From contig NC_014632.1 of the NCBI RefSeq assembly GCF_000165505.1, forward strand, positions 186,001 to 250,000: a stretch of 64,000 nucleotides of DNA, written 5' to 3'. Within the stretch, counting starts at the first letter, position 1. The number at the start of each line of letters is the position of its first letter. The notes below the pieces were generated by a model. That model was not told the DNA's origin. It searched no databases and saw nothing but the letters and a program-made list of their open reading frames with translations. Positions 1 to 12,616 of this stretch are shown here, in pieces. This stretch comes from Ilyobacter polytropus DSM 2926. GTDB lineage: Bacteria; Fusobacteriota; Fusobacteriia; Fusobacteriales; Fusobacteriaceae. The translations under genes were made by a program, and so were the position numbers.

Positions 1-1363
1 ATGCGGAAAAAGAACAATAAACTATAGACTTAAAGACTGGGGAGTCTCTAGACAGAGATATTGGGGGACACCTATTCCTGCACTTTATTGTGAAAAGTGT
101 GGGACTGTTATGGAAAAAGACGAAAACCTCCCTGTAAAACTTCCTGGGGATGTAATCTTTAGTGGTAATGGAAATCCCATAGAAACATCAGAAGAGTTTA
201 AAAATGCAGTTTGTCCAGAATGCGGCGGGAAAGCTAAGAGAGAAACTGATACAATGGATACCTTTGTGGATTCTTCTTGGTATTTCTTGAGATACTGTGA
301 TCCTAAAAATACCGACCTTCCATTTGACAAAGATATAGCTGACGGATGGTTTCCTGTAGATCAATATATCGGAGGAGTAGAACATGCAGTTATGCACCTT
401 CTATATGCTAGATTTTTCCATAAAGTTTTAAGAGATCTAGGTCTTTTATCTACAAATGAGCCATTTAAAAGGCTTCTTACTCAAGGAATGGTTCTTGGTC
501 CATCATACTTCTCGGCCAATGAAAACAGATATCTTTACTCTGAAGAAGTAGAAATTTCTGGGGATAAAGTTTTAGCTAAAACAACAGGAGAAGAGTTGGT
601 TGTTAAGGTTGAAAAAATGTCTAAATCAAAAAACAACGGAGTTGATCCAGAAAATATAGTAGCTACCTATGGTGCAGATACAGCTAGATTATTTACAATG
701 TTTGCTTCTCCTCCTGAAAAAGAGCTTGAGTGGAATGAAAACGGACTGGCTGGATCTTACAGATTCCTAAACAGAGTTTGGAGAATGGTAAGTGAAAGCA
801 AAGCTTTCTTTGAGGCTGGATCTATAAACCTTGAAAATTTAAACAAGGCTGATAAAGCGATATTGAGAAAATTACACCAAACTATAAAAAAAGTTACTGA
901 ATCCATAGAAAACGATTACCATTTTAATACTTCAATAGCTTCAAATATGGAGCTTATAAATGAACTTCAGGACTATAAGGTGAATGTTTTAGAAAAGGGA
1001 GATATTACTTCAGAATCTAAAAAGCTGTTCACTGAAGCCGTAAATAAAATGGTTATTATGCTTTCGCCTTTTGTTCCTCATATATGTGATGAACTCTGGT
1101 CAGAGTTGGGGAATGAAGGTTTCCTTTTTGAAGAAAAATGGCCTGAACATGTTGAGGAATTAACTGTTTCAGACGAGGTATCTATAGCGGTGCAGGTAAA
1201 CGGAAAAGTAAGAGGAGCTGTGCAGGTAACTAGAGGAACTTCCAAAGATGAACTTGAAAAAATGGCTCTTGAAATGGAAAATGTAAAAAAACATATCCAA
1301 GATAAAAATATAGTTAAAATGATTATTATACCAGAAAAAATAGTAAACATTGTTGTAAAATAA
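1..1363 (+). CDS. leuS: Leucyl-tRNA synthetase, C-terminal part (5' end lies outside the window)
   Basis: Charges tRNA-Leu with leucine in the cytoplasm. The reading frame is open from base 2, so the gene starts upstream of the window and about 453 codons are seen. The segment YRLKDWGVSRQRYWGTPIP is typical of bacterial LeuRS. It is followed by a zinc-type cysteine pattern (CEKCG, then CPECGG about 40 residues later), the block FVDSSWYFLRY, the class I KMSKS motif at bases 614-628, and an alpha-helical anticodon-binding domain. The end (VAVQVNGKVRG-like, then IIPEKIVNIVVK) is the normal LeuRS C-terminus, so only the 5' end is missing. A weak hairpin follows and proB begins about 45 bases later. 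Any leucine-responsive leader would lie outside the window. Confidence 0.97.
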   Translation, partial: CGKRTINYRLKDWGVSRQRYWGTPIPALYCEKCGTVMEKDENLPVKLPGDVIFSGNGNPIETSEEFKNAVCPECGGKAKRETDTMDTFVDSSWYFLRYCDPKNTDLPFDKDIADGWFPVDQYIGGVEHAVMHLLYARFFHKVLRDLGLLSTNEPFKRLLTQGMVLGPSYFSANENRYLYSEEVEISGDKVLAKTTGEELVVKVEKMSKSKNNGVDPENIVATYGADTARLFTMFASPPEKELEWNENGLAGSYRFLNRVWRMVSESKAFFEAGSINLENLNKADKAILRKLHQTIKKVTESIENDYHFNTSIASNMELINELQDYKVNVLEKGDITSESKKLFTEAVNKMVIMLSPFVPHICDELWSELGNEGFLFEEKWPEHVEELTVSDEVSIAVQVNGKVRGAVQVTRGTSKDELEKMALEMENVKKHIQDKNIVKMIIIPEKIVNIVVK

Positions 1364-1386
1364 GGCTGCTTTTGCAGCTTTATTTT
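1362..1386 (+). terminator. Weak intrinsic terminator after leuS
   Basis: An 8-bp stem (core GCTGC/GCAGC, loop of four T) starts at the leuS stop codon and is followed by TTTATTTTAT. It is short and its T tract is broken, so read-through into proBA is likely. Confidence 0.5.
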
Positions 1387-1407
1387 ATATTTCCAAGGGA
1401 GTTGGTT

Positions 1408-2541
1408 GTGTTGGATAGAAAAAAACATATGAAAAAAATTAAGAGGATTGTTGTTAAAGTGGGAACCTCGACTTTAACACATGAAAATGGACTTCTTAAC
1501 ATTTGGAGAATAGAAAAACTGGTAAGAACTCTTTCGGATCTGGCTAATTTGGACTATGAAATTATCCTTGTTACATCTGGAGCCGTAGGTGCTGGGATGG
1601 GTGTCTTAAAATTGGATGAAAAGCCAAAGACTCTTGATGAAAAACAAGCCGTAGCGGCAGTTGGGCAGGTTTCTCTTATCCATCTTTACAGAAAACTTTT
1701 TTCTGAGTATGGAAAAAATATAGCTCAGCTTCTCGTCAATGGAGAAGATATATCTAAAAGAAACAGATATATCAATATAAGGAATACTTTTTCTGCTTTA
1801 TTTGACAAAAAGGTGATACCTATAGTTAACGAAAATGATGCAGTGGCCGTAGAAGAGATCAAGGTGGGAGACAATGATACCCTTTCAGCTTATGCTGCAA
1901 GTGCCGTAGATGCAGACCTTTTAATCTTGCTGTCTGATATAGACGGTCTTTATACATCAAATCCCAGACAAGATAAAAATGCTAAATTTATAAGTGTGGT
2001 GGAAGAGATAGATGAAAGTATCTATTCCATAGCTTCAGGTGCCGGCGGATCCAAATTTGGTACCGGTGGGATGCATACAAAGATTAAAGCCGGAGAAATA
2101 GCTACTAAACTTGGAGTCGATATGATAATCGCTAACGGAGAATGTCCGGAAATAATAAGGGACATATTAAATGGAGAAGAAAAAGGGACCTTATTTCTAG
2201 GGGAAAAAGATATAACAGCAAAAAAACACTGGATATGGTATGGTGGGAAAATTGAAGGAACTATCTATATAGACAATGGGGCTGAAAAAGCACTTTGTGA
2301 TAAAAATAGTCTTTTGCCAGTAGGTGTTATAAGTGTAGATGGTAGTTTCGCAGAGGGAGATATAATTGCCATAAAAAATTCTGAAGAAGAACTGGTGGCG
2401 AAAGGGATAGTCAACTATGCTTCGTCAGAGGTAGAGCTTATAATTGGGAAACACAGCGATGAAATAGAGGATATCCTGGGATACAAGGGATATGACTCTG
2501 TGGTACATATAAACAATCTACATCTATTAAAGGAGGTTTAA
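1408..2541 (+). CDS. proB: Glutamate 5-kinase
   Basis: Phosphorylates L-glutamate to gamma-glutamyl phosphate, the first step of proline synthesis, in the cytoplasm. The N-terminal amino-acid-kinase domain starts KRIVVKVGTSTLT, has the glycine-rich LVTSGAVGAGMG, the pair NENDAV and VGDNDTLSA, and GGMHTKIKAGEIA. A C-terminal PUA domain covers roughly the last 95 residues. With GTG at 1408 the product is 377 residues, close to the usual 365-375. This start (or TTG at 1411) sits 7-10 bases after an AAGGGA ribosome site at 1395-1400. The first ATG, at 1429, lacks one. The stop lies 1 base before the proA ATG, and the proA ribosome site is inside the proB end, so the two are translationally linked. 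The PUA domain is usual in bacterial ProB; proline feedback is a family property. Confidence 0.93.
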   Translation: MLDRKKHMKKIKRIVVKVGTSTLTHENGLLNIWRIEKLVRTLSDLANLDYEIILVTSGAVGAGMGVLKLDEKPKTLDEKQAVAAVGQVSLIHLYRKLFSEYGKNIAQLLVNGEDISKRNRYINIRNTFSALFDKKVIPIVNENDAVAVEEIKVGDNDTLSAYAASAVDADLLILLSDIDGLYTSNPRQDKNAKFISVVEEIDESIYSIASGAGGSKFGTGGMHTKIKAGEIATKLGVDMIIANGECPEIIRDILNGEEKGTLFLGEKDITAKKHWIWYGGKIEGTIYIDNGAEKALCDKNSLLPVGVISVDGSFAEGDIIAIKNSEEELVAKGIVNYASSEVELIIGKHSDEIEDILGYKGYDSVVHINNLHLLKEV

Positions 2542-2542
2542 G

Positions 2543-3790
2543 ATGGATAATTATATGCTTGAGATAGGTAAAAAAGCCAAGGAAGCATCAAAAATACTTG
2601 CAGGTATTGATACCAGGACTAAAAACAAGGCTCTGATGTCTGTGGTTGATGCGCTTCTTGAAAACTCAGAGCTTATTAAAGAAGAAAATGAAAAGGATCT
2701 AAAAGCCGCCAGAGAAAAAGGTATTTCAGAATCCTTTATAGACAGGCTAACCCTTACAGACGAGAGGATAAAGAGTATGGCTAACGGAGTTTGGGAAATT
2801 GCAAGCTTCAGCGACCCAGTCGGGGAGATAGTCAAAGGATTTCCACATGAAAACGGTATGAAAATATCAGAGGTTAGGGTTCCTTTGGGAGTCTTAGCGA
2901 TGATATATGAATCTAGACCTAATGTAACTGTAGATGCTGCAGCACTTGCTCTTAAATCTGGAAATGCAATTATCTTGAGAGGTGGAAGTGATGCATCTCA
3001 CAGTAATGGAATATTGGAAAAAATATTTGTGGATGCTATAACAAAAGAAGGTGTTCCAGAGGGTGCTGTTCAGCTTATAAAAAATCCTGATAGAGCTCTT
3101 GTGAATGAACTTGTCAGATTAAATGATTATGTAGATGTCGCTATCCCACGTGGTGGAGTAGGACTCAAAAAGGCCATAATTGCAAATGCCACAGTTCCTG
3201 TAATTGAAACTGGAGCAGGAGTATGTCATCTTTATATAGATTCTAGAGCGGCAATAGAGAAGGCTTTAAACATAGCAATAAATGCAAAGACTCAAAGACC
3301 AGGGGTTTGTAACGCAATAGAAACCCTGCTTATTCACGAAGAATCTCTAGGTAGAATTCTTCCTTTCTTGGCAGAAGGACTTGTGGCAAATGGAGTGGAA
3401 ATAAGAGCTGATGAAGAGGCTCTTCAATTTATCCCTGGAGCAAAAGCGGCTGTGGAAGAGGACTGGAGCACAGAGTACCTAAGTCTTGTAGTGTCTATAA
3501 AGACTGTGAGTGGTATAGCGGAAGCTATAAGGCATATAGACAAATATGGAACCAAACACTCTGAAGCAATAGTAACAGAAAGTTATGAAATGGCTGAAAA
3601 ATTTCTCAATGAAGTAGATGCAGCTGCAGTATATGTAAATGCCTCTACTCGTTTTACTGACGGAGGAGAATTTGGATTTGGGGGAGAGATTGGGATAAGT
3701 ACTCAGAAGCTTCATGCTCGTGGACCTATGGGAGTGAGAGCCCTTACAACAACCAAATATATAATCAGAGGAAACGGACAGATAAGATAA
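2543..3790 (+). CDS. proA: Gamma-glutamyl phosphate reductase
   Basis: Reduces gamma-glutamyl phosphate with NADPH to glutamate semialdehyde, which cyclises on the route to proline. The 415-residue product is full length for ProA. Recognisable blocks are VPLGVLAMIYESRPNVTVD, LRGGSDA, PRGGVGL, the catalytic cysteine region QRPGVCNAIETLL, and the C-terminal end FGFGGEIGISTQKLHARGP. The start ATG is 8 bases after a strong AGGAGG (2531-2536) lying over the end of proB. ProB and ProA work as a complex because the phosphate intermediate is labile, which fits the tight spacing. proC is not in the window. Confidence 0.97.
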   Translation: MDNYMLEIGKKAKEASKILAGIDTRTKNKALMSVVDALLENSELIKEENEKDLKAAREKGISESFIDRLTLTDERIKSMANGVWEIASFSDPVGEIVKGFPHENGMKISEVRVPLGVLAMIYESRPNVTVDAAALALKSGNAIILRGGSDASHSNGILEKIFVDAITKEGVPEGAVQLIKNPDRALVNELVRLNDYVDVAIPRGGVGLKKAIIANATVPVIETGAGVCHLYIDSRAAIEKALNIAINAKTQRPGVCNAIETLLIHEESLGRILPFLAEGLVANGVEIRADEEALQFIPGAKAAVEEDWSTEYLSLVVSIKTVSGIAEAIRHIDKYGTKHSEAIVTESYEMAEKFLNEVDAAAVYVNASTRFTDGGEFGFGGEIGISTQKLHARGPMGVRALTTTKYIIRGNGQIR

Positions 3791-4016
3791 AGTTTAAAAC
3801 TGACTTTTTTACAAAAAGTTATCATAAATATATTTACTTTATATAGAATTACCAACAAATCCAAGGTTAAATTTAACCTTGGATTTGTTGGTATAATACT
3901 TGCTGTAAGCAATTAAAACAACTGATTTATTTGACTTTTATCATTAAAAGAAGCTGCTTAGAAGGGTGCAGTGGAAATTTTTTAAAAAATAAAATAGAAA
4001 AAAATCAAAAAAATGT
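3791..4016 (+). other. Gene-free interval between proA and the rRNA promoter
   Basis: No gene is seen. It holds the 44-bp palindrome described separately, a TTGACT at 3931-3936 without a good -10 partner, and from about 3979 an A-rich stretch directly upstream of the rRNA -35 box that looks like an UP element. Confidence 0.7.
3850..3893. repeat. 44-bp perfect palindrome downstream of proA
   Basis: Bases 3850-3893 read identically on both strands, with left arm TACCAACAAATCCAAGGTTA and no real loop (centre AATT). As RNA it would form a long hairpin that could end proBA transcription, but no T run follows on either side. It may instead bind a protein as a dimer site. Its function is unknown. 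Confidence 0.85.
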
Positions 4017-4045
4017 TTGACTGAAAAAAGGATATGTGATAATAT
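4017..4045 (+). promoter_or_regulatory. rRNA operon 1 promoter
   Basis: TTGACT (4017-4022), 17 bases, TAATAT (4040-4045), with an A-tract UP-like stretch immediately upstream. This leaves a leader of roughly 165 bases before 16S. Confidence 0.8.
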
Positions 4046-4213
4046 TAATCCTGTCGCAAGGGGCCAGTAAAGCTCACGAGACAGAACAAAAGGACATTAG
4101 CAATTAAATAGAGAAGGAAGTCAAAATCGTCATCATAGATGACAAAGAAGTCCAAACAAGATTTGGACACAGTTAGGTGTTAATAATCTCGCAAGAGATT
4201 TAAATAAACTTTT
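4046..4213 (+). other. 16S leader with processing-stem arm
   Basis: The 5' arm of the 16S processing stem is about 4092-4117. It pairs with about 5753-5783 after 16S, with a strong core AATAGAGAAGG/CCTTCTCTATT. From 4085 onward it matches the leader of rRNA operon 2 almost base for base. Confidence 0.75.
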
Positions 4214-5735
<1,522 letters not shown>

Positions 5736-5937
5736 CTAAGGAGCACAGACGACCTTCTCTATTTATTTGGTATTGTTCTTTCCTGTAAAGGTTTGAATAA
5801 TTACTGAGATGGACATTGGAAACTATATAGTAGAGAAATCAACATAAAATTTTTTTTCTGAAGAAATTTTCGAGGATGGATTTATTTCATTCGAAGTAAA
5901 ATTTGCCAAGAAAGAGAGTTAGCTGATGAACAATTTA
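5736..5937 (+). other. 16S-23S spacer without tRNA
   Basis: A 202-base spacer with no tRNA genes. It holds the 3' arm of the 16S stem (about 5753-5783) and the 5' arm of the 23S stem (about 5810-5834), which pairs with 8872-8896 after 23S. These are expected RNase III sites. Confidence 0.8.
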
Positions 5938-8868
<2,931 letters not shown>

Positions 8869-8941
8869 AAATCTACTATATAGTTTTGAATGTCCATGAC
8901 AGACAAAAGAATATGATATCAATATATAAATGTTGATAACA

Positions 8942-9059
8942 GCTTGGTGAGAATAGCTGTAGGGGTACACCTGGTCACATTCCGAACCCAGAAGTTAAGC
9001 CTGCATACGCTGAAAGTACTTGAGGGGCAGCCCTCTGGGAGGATAGGTACTTGCCAAGC
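8942..9059 (+). rRNA. rrf: 5S ribosomal RNA, operon 1, first copy
   Basis: A 118-base 5S with terminal helix GCTTGG/CCAAGC and the loop sequence CCGAACCCAGAAGTTAAGC. It is identical by eye to the copies at 9174 and 37417. No T run follows, so transcription continues into the tRNA. Confidence 0.95.
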
Positions 9060-9071
9060 TTTTAAATATGT

Positions 9072-9147
9072 GCTTCCATAGCTCAGTTGGTAGAGCGCGC
9101 GACTGTTAATCGCGTTGTCGCTGGTTCGAGTCCAGCTGGAAGCGCCA
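9072..9147 (+). tRNA. tRNA-Asn (GTT)
   Basis: A 76-base tRNA: acceptor GCTTCCA/TGGAAGC, discriminator G, encoded CCA, anticodon GTT in GACTGTTAATC, and T arm CTGGTTCGAGTCCAG. It lies between two identical 5S genes and is expressed with the rRNA operon. Confidence 0.95.
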
Positions 9148-9173
9148 TTACAAAATAATGAATTTTTTATATA

Positions 9174-9291
9174 GCTTGGTGAGAATAGCTGTAGGGGTAC
9201 ACCTGGTCACATTCCGAACCCAGAAGTTAAGCCTGCATACGCTGAAAGTACTTGAGGGGCAGCCCTCTGGGAGGATAGGTACTTGCCAAGC
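9174..9291 (+). rRNA. rrf: 5S ribosomal RNA, operon 1, second copy
   Basis: Identical by eye to the copy at 8942. The closing helix is followed by CTTTTTTTATTT, which probably ends the operon. The 5S-tRNA-5S order suggests a duplicated 5S flanking the tRNA. Confidence 0.95.
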
Positions 9292-9357
9292 TTTTTTTAT
9301 TTGTTAAGCGTCAATAACGAGCAATTGAAAAAACTTCAAATAAAAAAATAAAAAAGG

Positions 9358-9386
9358 TTGACACAATTCCAAAACTATGTTATTAT
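9358..9386 (+). promoter_or_regulatory. Promoter of the rpmG-rpoC cluster
   Basis: TTGACA (9358-9363), 17 bases, TATTAT (9381-9386), with an A-rich upstream region. About 100 bases of leader follow, containing a small hairpin CCATAC/GTATGG at 9432-9449, before the rpmG ribosome site GGAGGTG. Confidence 0.85.
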
Positions 9387-9492
9387 TAATCTCGTCTTGG
9401 AAAGCAAAAGTGAAGCTCTATCAGTGAATGACCATACGAATTGGTATGGGAGGATAGTTAGTAATATCCGATAAGTGAGTGGAGGTGTAATA

Positions 9493-9645
9493 ATGAGAGT
9501 TAATATCCAATTAGAGTGTACTGAGTGCAAAAGAAGGAATTATAGCACTGCTAAAAACAAAAAGAACACAACAGACAGATTAGAAATGAACAAGTACTGC
9601 AAGTGGGATAAGAAAGTAACGCTACACAAAGAAACTAAAAAATAA
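9493..9645 (+). CDS. rpmG: Ribosomal protein bL33
   Basis: A 50-residue 50S subunit protein starting [17 protein letters not shown] and ending [11 protein letters not shown], typical of bL33. The ATG follows GGAGGTG at 9481-9487. The first zinc pair CxxC (C9, C12) is present. The second pair is degenerate: KYCKWDKK keeps one cysteine and has aspartate where the last cysteine is usual, so zinc binding may be weak or absent. It is the first gene of the cluster that continues through tRNA-Trp, secE and nusG, an order seen in many bacteria. Confidence 0.93.
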   Translation: MRVNIQLECTECKRRNYSTAKNKKNTTDRLEMNKYCKWDKKVTLHKETKK

Positions 9646-9674
9646 TCAATACAATAACTAAGTTTACAACGTGC

Positions 9675-9750
9675 AGGTCAATGGCTCAATTGGTAGAGCA
9701 TCGGTCTCCAAAACCGAGGGTTGGGGGTTCGAGTCCCTCTTGACCTGCCA
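9675..9750 (+). tRNA. tRNA-Trp (CCA)
   Basis: A 76-base tRNA: acceptor AGGTCAA/TTGACCT, discriminator G, encoded CCA, anticodon CCA within CTCCAAA. It sits between rpmG and secE, a common place for tRNA-Trp. Confidence 0.96.
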
Positions 9751-9781
9751 TTTTTTTATATTGAGTATTGAAGGTGGTCCT

Positions 9782-9964
9782 ATGAAATTTATCGAAGAGA
9801 TAAAAATGGAATATGCTAAGGTGACATGGCCTAACAAAGAGGAAGTGAAACACGCTACTATAATTGTTGCAGCTATGAGTGTCGCATTAAGTGTATATTT
9901 GGGAGTTTTCGACTTAATTGCTTCTAGACTTTTAGATATGCTCGTATCCAGTTTTGGAGGGTAA
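9782..9964 (+). CDS. secE: Preprotein translocase subunit SecE
   Basis: A small subunit that clamps SecY in the SecYEG channel of the inner membrane. The 60-residue product is the minimal single-span form: an amphipathic start MKFIEEIKMEYAKVTWPNKE with the conserved TWP, then one membrane helix (about residues 24-50). I chose the ATG at 9782, with AGGTGG 9 bases upstream, because the frame extended upstream runs through the tRNA-Trp gene. It is followed 3 bases later by nusG, its usual partner. Confidence 0.95.
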   Translation: MKFIEEIKMEYAKVTWPNKEEVKHATIIVAAMSVALSVYLGVFDLIASRLLDMLVSSFGG

Positions 9965-9967
9965 GGA

Positions 9968-10564
9968 ATGGAAAAAGCTATAGTAAAAAAATGGTTCATG
10001 ATCCACACTTATTCGGGGTATGAGAAAAAAGTGAAAACAGATCTTGAACAGAAAATAGAAACTCTCGAAAAAGGAGAGATCGTTACAAGAATTCTTGTTC
10101 CTGAAGAGGAAAGTGTGGAATTAAGAAGAGGTAAAAAGAAAGTTGTGGCAAGAAAACTTTTTCCTGGATATGTAATGGTTGAGATGATTGTTACTAGGGA
10201 AGAAAGTGCTGACGGCATAAACTTCAAAGTCGACTCTGATGCCTGGTATATCATAAGAAATACCAACGGAGTAACAGGTTTTGTAGGAGTAGGATCTGAT
10301 CCGATACCTATGGAAGACGAAGAAGTAGAAAATATATTTAGAGTTATCGGGCTTAATGACGGTGATGATAAAGAAGTAAAAGAAACGGTTCAAATTAACT
10401 TTAGTGTCGGAGATTATGTCGAGCTTCTTGAAGGTGGACTTTCTGGACACGGAGGAAAAGTAGCTGAAATCGACATGGAACATAAAAGAGTCAAAGTCAT
10501 GGTCGAAATGTTTGGTAGGATGACTCCTGTTGAAGTAGGTTTCGACGGTGTCAAAAAAGCCTAA
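9968..10564 (+). CDS. nusG: Transcription elongation/antitermination factor NusG
   Basis: Binds the RNA polymerase clamp and couples transcription to Rho or to ribosomes. The 198 residues contain the NGN domain (WFMIHTYSGYEKKVK, then LFPGYVMVEM and WYIIRNTNGVTGFVG) and a C-terminal KOW domain (FSVGDYVELLEGGLSGHGGKV). Its length is slightly above the 175-185 common elsewhere because of a charged loop around residues 75-85. It is closely spaced after secE and before rplK, as in most bacteria. Confidence 0.97.
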   Translation: MEKAIVKKWFMIHTYSGYEKKVKTDLEQKIETLEKGEIVTRILVPEEESVELRRGKKKVVARKLFPGYVMVEMIVTREESADGINFKVDSDAWYIIRNTNGVTGFVGVGSDPIPMEDEEVENIFRVIGLNDGDDKEVKETVQINFSVGDYVELLEGGLSGHGGKVAEIDMEHKRVKVMVEMFGRMTPVEVGFDGVKKA

Positions 10565-10580
10565 GCTACGCTTTCGGCAA

Positions 10581-10608
10581 GTGGGAGATAACAAATCAAT
10601 ATGACCAC
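10581..10608 (+). promoter_or_regulatory. Candidate L1 autoregulatory site in the rplK leader
   Basis: GTGGGAG, 14 bases, ATGACCAC: a stem GTGG/CCAC with the asymmetric GAG and ATGA elements. This resembles the L1 target in the 23S rRNA here (GTTGGGAG ... GGAATACCAAC). L1 repression of L11-L1 operons through such mimics is established in other bacteria; its use here is inferred. Confidence 0.5.
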
Positions 10609-10635
10609 AGATATTATGGAGGTGCAACTTAAAAA

Positions 10636-11061
10636 ATGGCAAAAGAAGTAATCGGATTAATTAAGTTACAATTACCAGCGGGAAAGGCTAATCCAGCTCC
10701 ACCAGTAGGACCTGCATTAGGACAACATGGTGTTAACATCATGGAATTCTGTAAAGCTTTCAACGCTAAAACTCAAGATAAAGCTGGATGGATTATACCA
10801 GTAGAAATTTCTGTTTATAACGATAGAAGTTTTACATTCATTCTAAAGACTCCACCTGCATCTGACTTACTTAAAAAATCTGCAGGGATCAAATCTGGAG
10901 CTGCTAACTCTTTAAAAGAGACAGCAGGAACAATCACTAAAGCACAACTTAAAGAATTAGCAGAAACTAAAATGCCAGACTTAAATGCTGGAACTATTGA
11001 AGCAGCTATGAACATTCTTGCTGGATCTGCAAGATCTATGGGAATAAAAATAGTAGACTAA
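10636..11061 (+). CDS. rplK: Ribosomal protein uL11
   Basis: A 141-residue 50S protein of the GTPase-associated centre. It starts [20 protein letters not shown] and continues with the proline-rich [22 protein letters not shown], then the RNA-binding C-terminal domain ending [10 protein letters not shown]. The ribosome site GGAGG lies at 10619-10623. The leader carries a candidate L1 site. Length and ends match the family. Confidence 0.98.
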   Translation: MAKEVIGLIKLQLPAGKANPAPPVGPALGQHGVNIMEFCKAFNAKTQDKAGWIIPVEISVYNDRSFTFILKTPPASDLLKKSAGIKSGAANSLKETAGTITKAQLKELAETKMPDLNAGTIEAAMNILAGSARSMGIKIVD

Positions 11062-11149
11062 TTTTTGGGAATCGGCTTTATTTATAGAGTGAAAATAAGT
11101 GGTAGGAACTAAAAATTCCGCTTAACCACAGAAGGAGGAAAGTTAAGGA

Positions 11150-11857
11150 ATGGCTAAAAGAGGTAAAAAATACTTAGAGATAGCTAAACTAGTTGAAATA
11201 GGGAAGCTTTATGATGTAAACGAAGCTTTAGAGCTTGTTGCAAAAACAAAAACTGCGAAATTCGTAGAAACTATAGAGGTTGCTCTTAGATTAGGAGTAG
11301 ACCCAAGACATGCTGACCAACAAATAAGAGGAACTGTTGTTCTTCCACATGGTACTGGTAAAAATGTAAAGGTTCTTGCTATAACTTCTGGAGATAATGT
11401 GCAGAAAGCTCTAGATGCAGGTGCAGATTATGCAGGTGCAGAAGAATATATCGAAAAGATCCAACAAGGTTGGTTTGACTTTGATGTAGTTATAGCTACT
11501 CCAGACATGATGCCTAAACTAGGAAAATTAGGAAGAGTACTTGGAACAAAAGGACTTATGCCTAACCCTAAATCAGGAACAGTAACACCAAACATTGCTC
11601 AAGCAGTATCTGAATTCAAGAAAGGGAAGCTTGCCTTTAGAGTAGACAAATTAGGATCTATTCATGTACCTATCGGTAAGGCAGATTTCGACGGTGTAAA
11701 AATCGAAGAAAACTTCAAAGCTTTTATGGCAGAGATCCAGAGGTTAAAGCCATCAGCTGCAAAAGGTCAATATCTTAAAACTGTAGCAATATCCCTAACA
11801 ATGGGACCAGGGATCAAAATGGATCCACTTCTTGTATCTAAGTACTTAGGTGCATAA
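11150..11857 (+). CDS. rplA: Ribosomal protein uL1
   Basis: A 235-residue protein of the ribosomal L1 stalk and expected repressor of its own operon. Key blocks are the N-terminal [38 protein letters not shown], and the C-terminal TMGPGIKMD. The 88-base gap after rplK contains a hairpin at about 11099-11129 (GTGGT/ACCAC with an inner GGAA/TTCC) just before AGGAGG. This might also be recognised by L1 or set translation of rplA separately. Confidence 0.98.
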   Translation: MAKRGKKYLEIAKLVEIGKLYDVNEALELVAKTKTAKFVETIEVALRLGVDPRHADQQIRGTVVLPHGTGKNVKVLAITSGDNVQKALDAGADYAGAEEYIEKIQQGWFDFDVVIATPDMMPKLGKLGRVLGTKGLMPNPKSGTVTPNIAQAVSEFKKGKLAFRVDKLGSIHVPIGKADFDGVKIEENFKAFMAEIQRLKPSAAKGQYLKTVAISLTMGPGIKMDPLLVSKYLGA

Positions 11858-11890
11858 TAGTATTAGTTGGATGAAAATTTAATATATATC

Positions 11891-12005
11891 CAAACCAAAG
11901 ACCGTAGGTGGCACAAGCCTTAAACATCCTACCGAGGTTGGGGCAAGTTATCACTAACCTCAAGTATGCTTTCAACCTCCGTTCCTGTCTTTGGATCGGG
12001 GGTTA
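11891..12005 (+). promoter_or_regulatory. L10 leader (autoregulatory element of rplJL)
   Basis: The 178-base gap before rplJ folds as the L10 leader: an outer pairing CCAAAGAC (11895-11902) with GTCTTTGG (11987-11994), and an inner helix GTAGG/CCTAC followed by GAGGTTGGGGCAAG. In other bacteria the L10-L12 complex binds this RNA and represses rplJL. Confidence 0.8.
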
Positions 12006-12035
12006 TTTTTCAGAAAAAGAGGAGGTGAATAGATA

Positions 12036-12548
12036 ATGGCAACTGAATTAAAAAAACAGGTTATAGATCAACTAAGCGAAAAGATCAAAAAATCTGATTC
12101 TATTGTTTTCATTGACTATAGAGGTTTAAAAGTTAATGAAGAAACAGAATTAAGAAAACAGATCAGAGAAGCTGGAGCAGAATACATCGTTGCTAAAAAC
12201 AGACTTTTCAAAATAGCTCTTAAAGAAGCTGGAGTGGAAGATAGTTTTGACGATGTATTAGAAGGAACTACGGCATTTGCATTTGGATATGGAGACGTTG
12301 TGGCGCCTGCTAAAGTAACTTATGAATTAGGAAAAGAATTAGCTCTTAAAAAGAGAGATATATTCAAAATAAAGGCTGGGTTACTTTCTGGAAAGAGAGT
12401 TGATGTTTCTGAAGTTGAAGCACTGGCTAAACTTCCATCAAGAGAACAACTACTTTCTATGGTGTTAAATGGTATGCTTGGACCTATCAGAAAACTTGCA
12501 TATGCAGCTGTAGCTGTAGCTGACAAGAAAGAATCTGCAGGAGAATAA
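12036..12548 (+). CDS. rplJ: Ribosomal protein uL10
   Basis: A 170-residue base of the L12 stalk. The N-terminal domain has FIDYRGLKVNEETELRKQIR and YIVAKNRLFKIAL. The C-terminal helix that carries L12 dimers ends in an alanine-rich stretch. The ATG follows GAGGAGG. Its expression is likely set by the L10 leader upstream. Together with rplL 69 bases downstream it forms the stalk unit. Confidence 0.97.
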   Translation: MATELKKQVIDQLSEKIKKSDSIVFIDYRGLKVNEETELRKQIREAGAEYIVAKNRLFKIALKEAGVEDSFDDVLEGTTAFAFGYGDVVAPAKVTYELGKELALKKRDIFKIKAGLLSGKRVDVSEVEALAKLPSREQLLSMVLNGMLGPIRKLAYAAVAVADKKESAGE

Positions 12549-12616
12549 TCTCCTTAAGATGAAAAGAACAATAAAAATCTTATTATAGAAGATAATAAAA
12601 AAGGAGGAATAATTAA

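Noticed and set aside
3931-3960. Second rRNA promoter above the palindrome-proximal TTGACT
   Set aside because: At 17 bases spacing the -10 position reads CTGCTT, which is not a usable -10 box.
9671-9781. Upstream extension of SecE to 97 residues
   Set aside because: The extension reads through the tRNA-Trp gene. The ATG at 9782 has a ribosome site and gives the normal SecE start.
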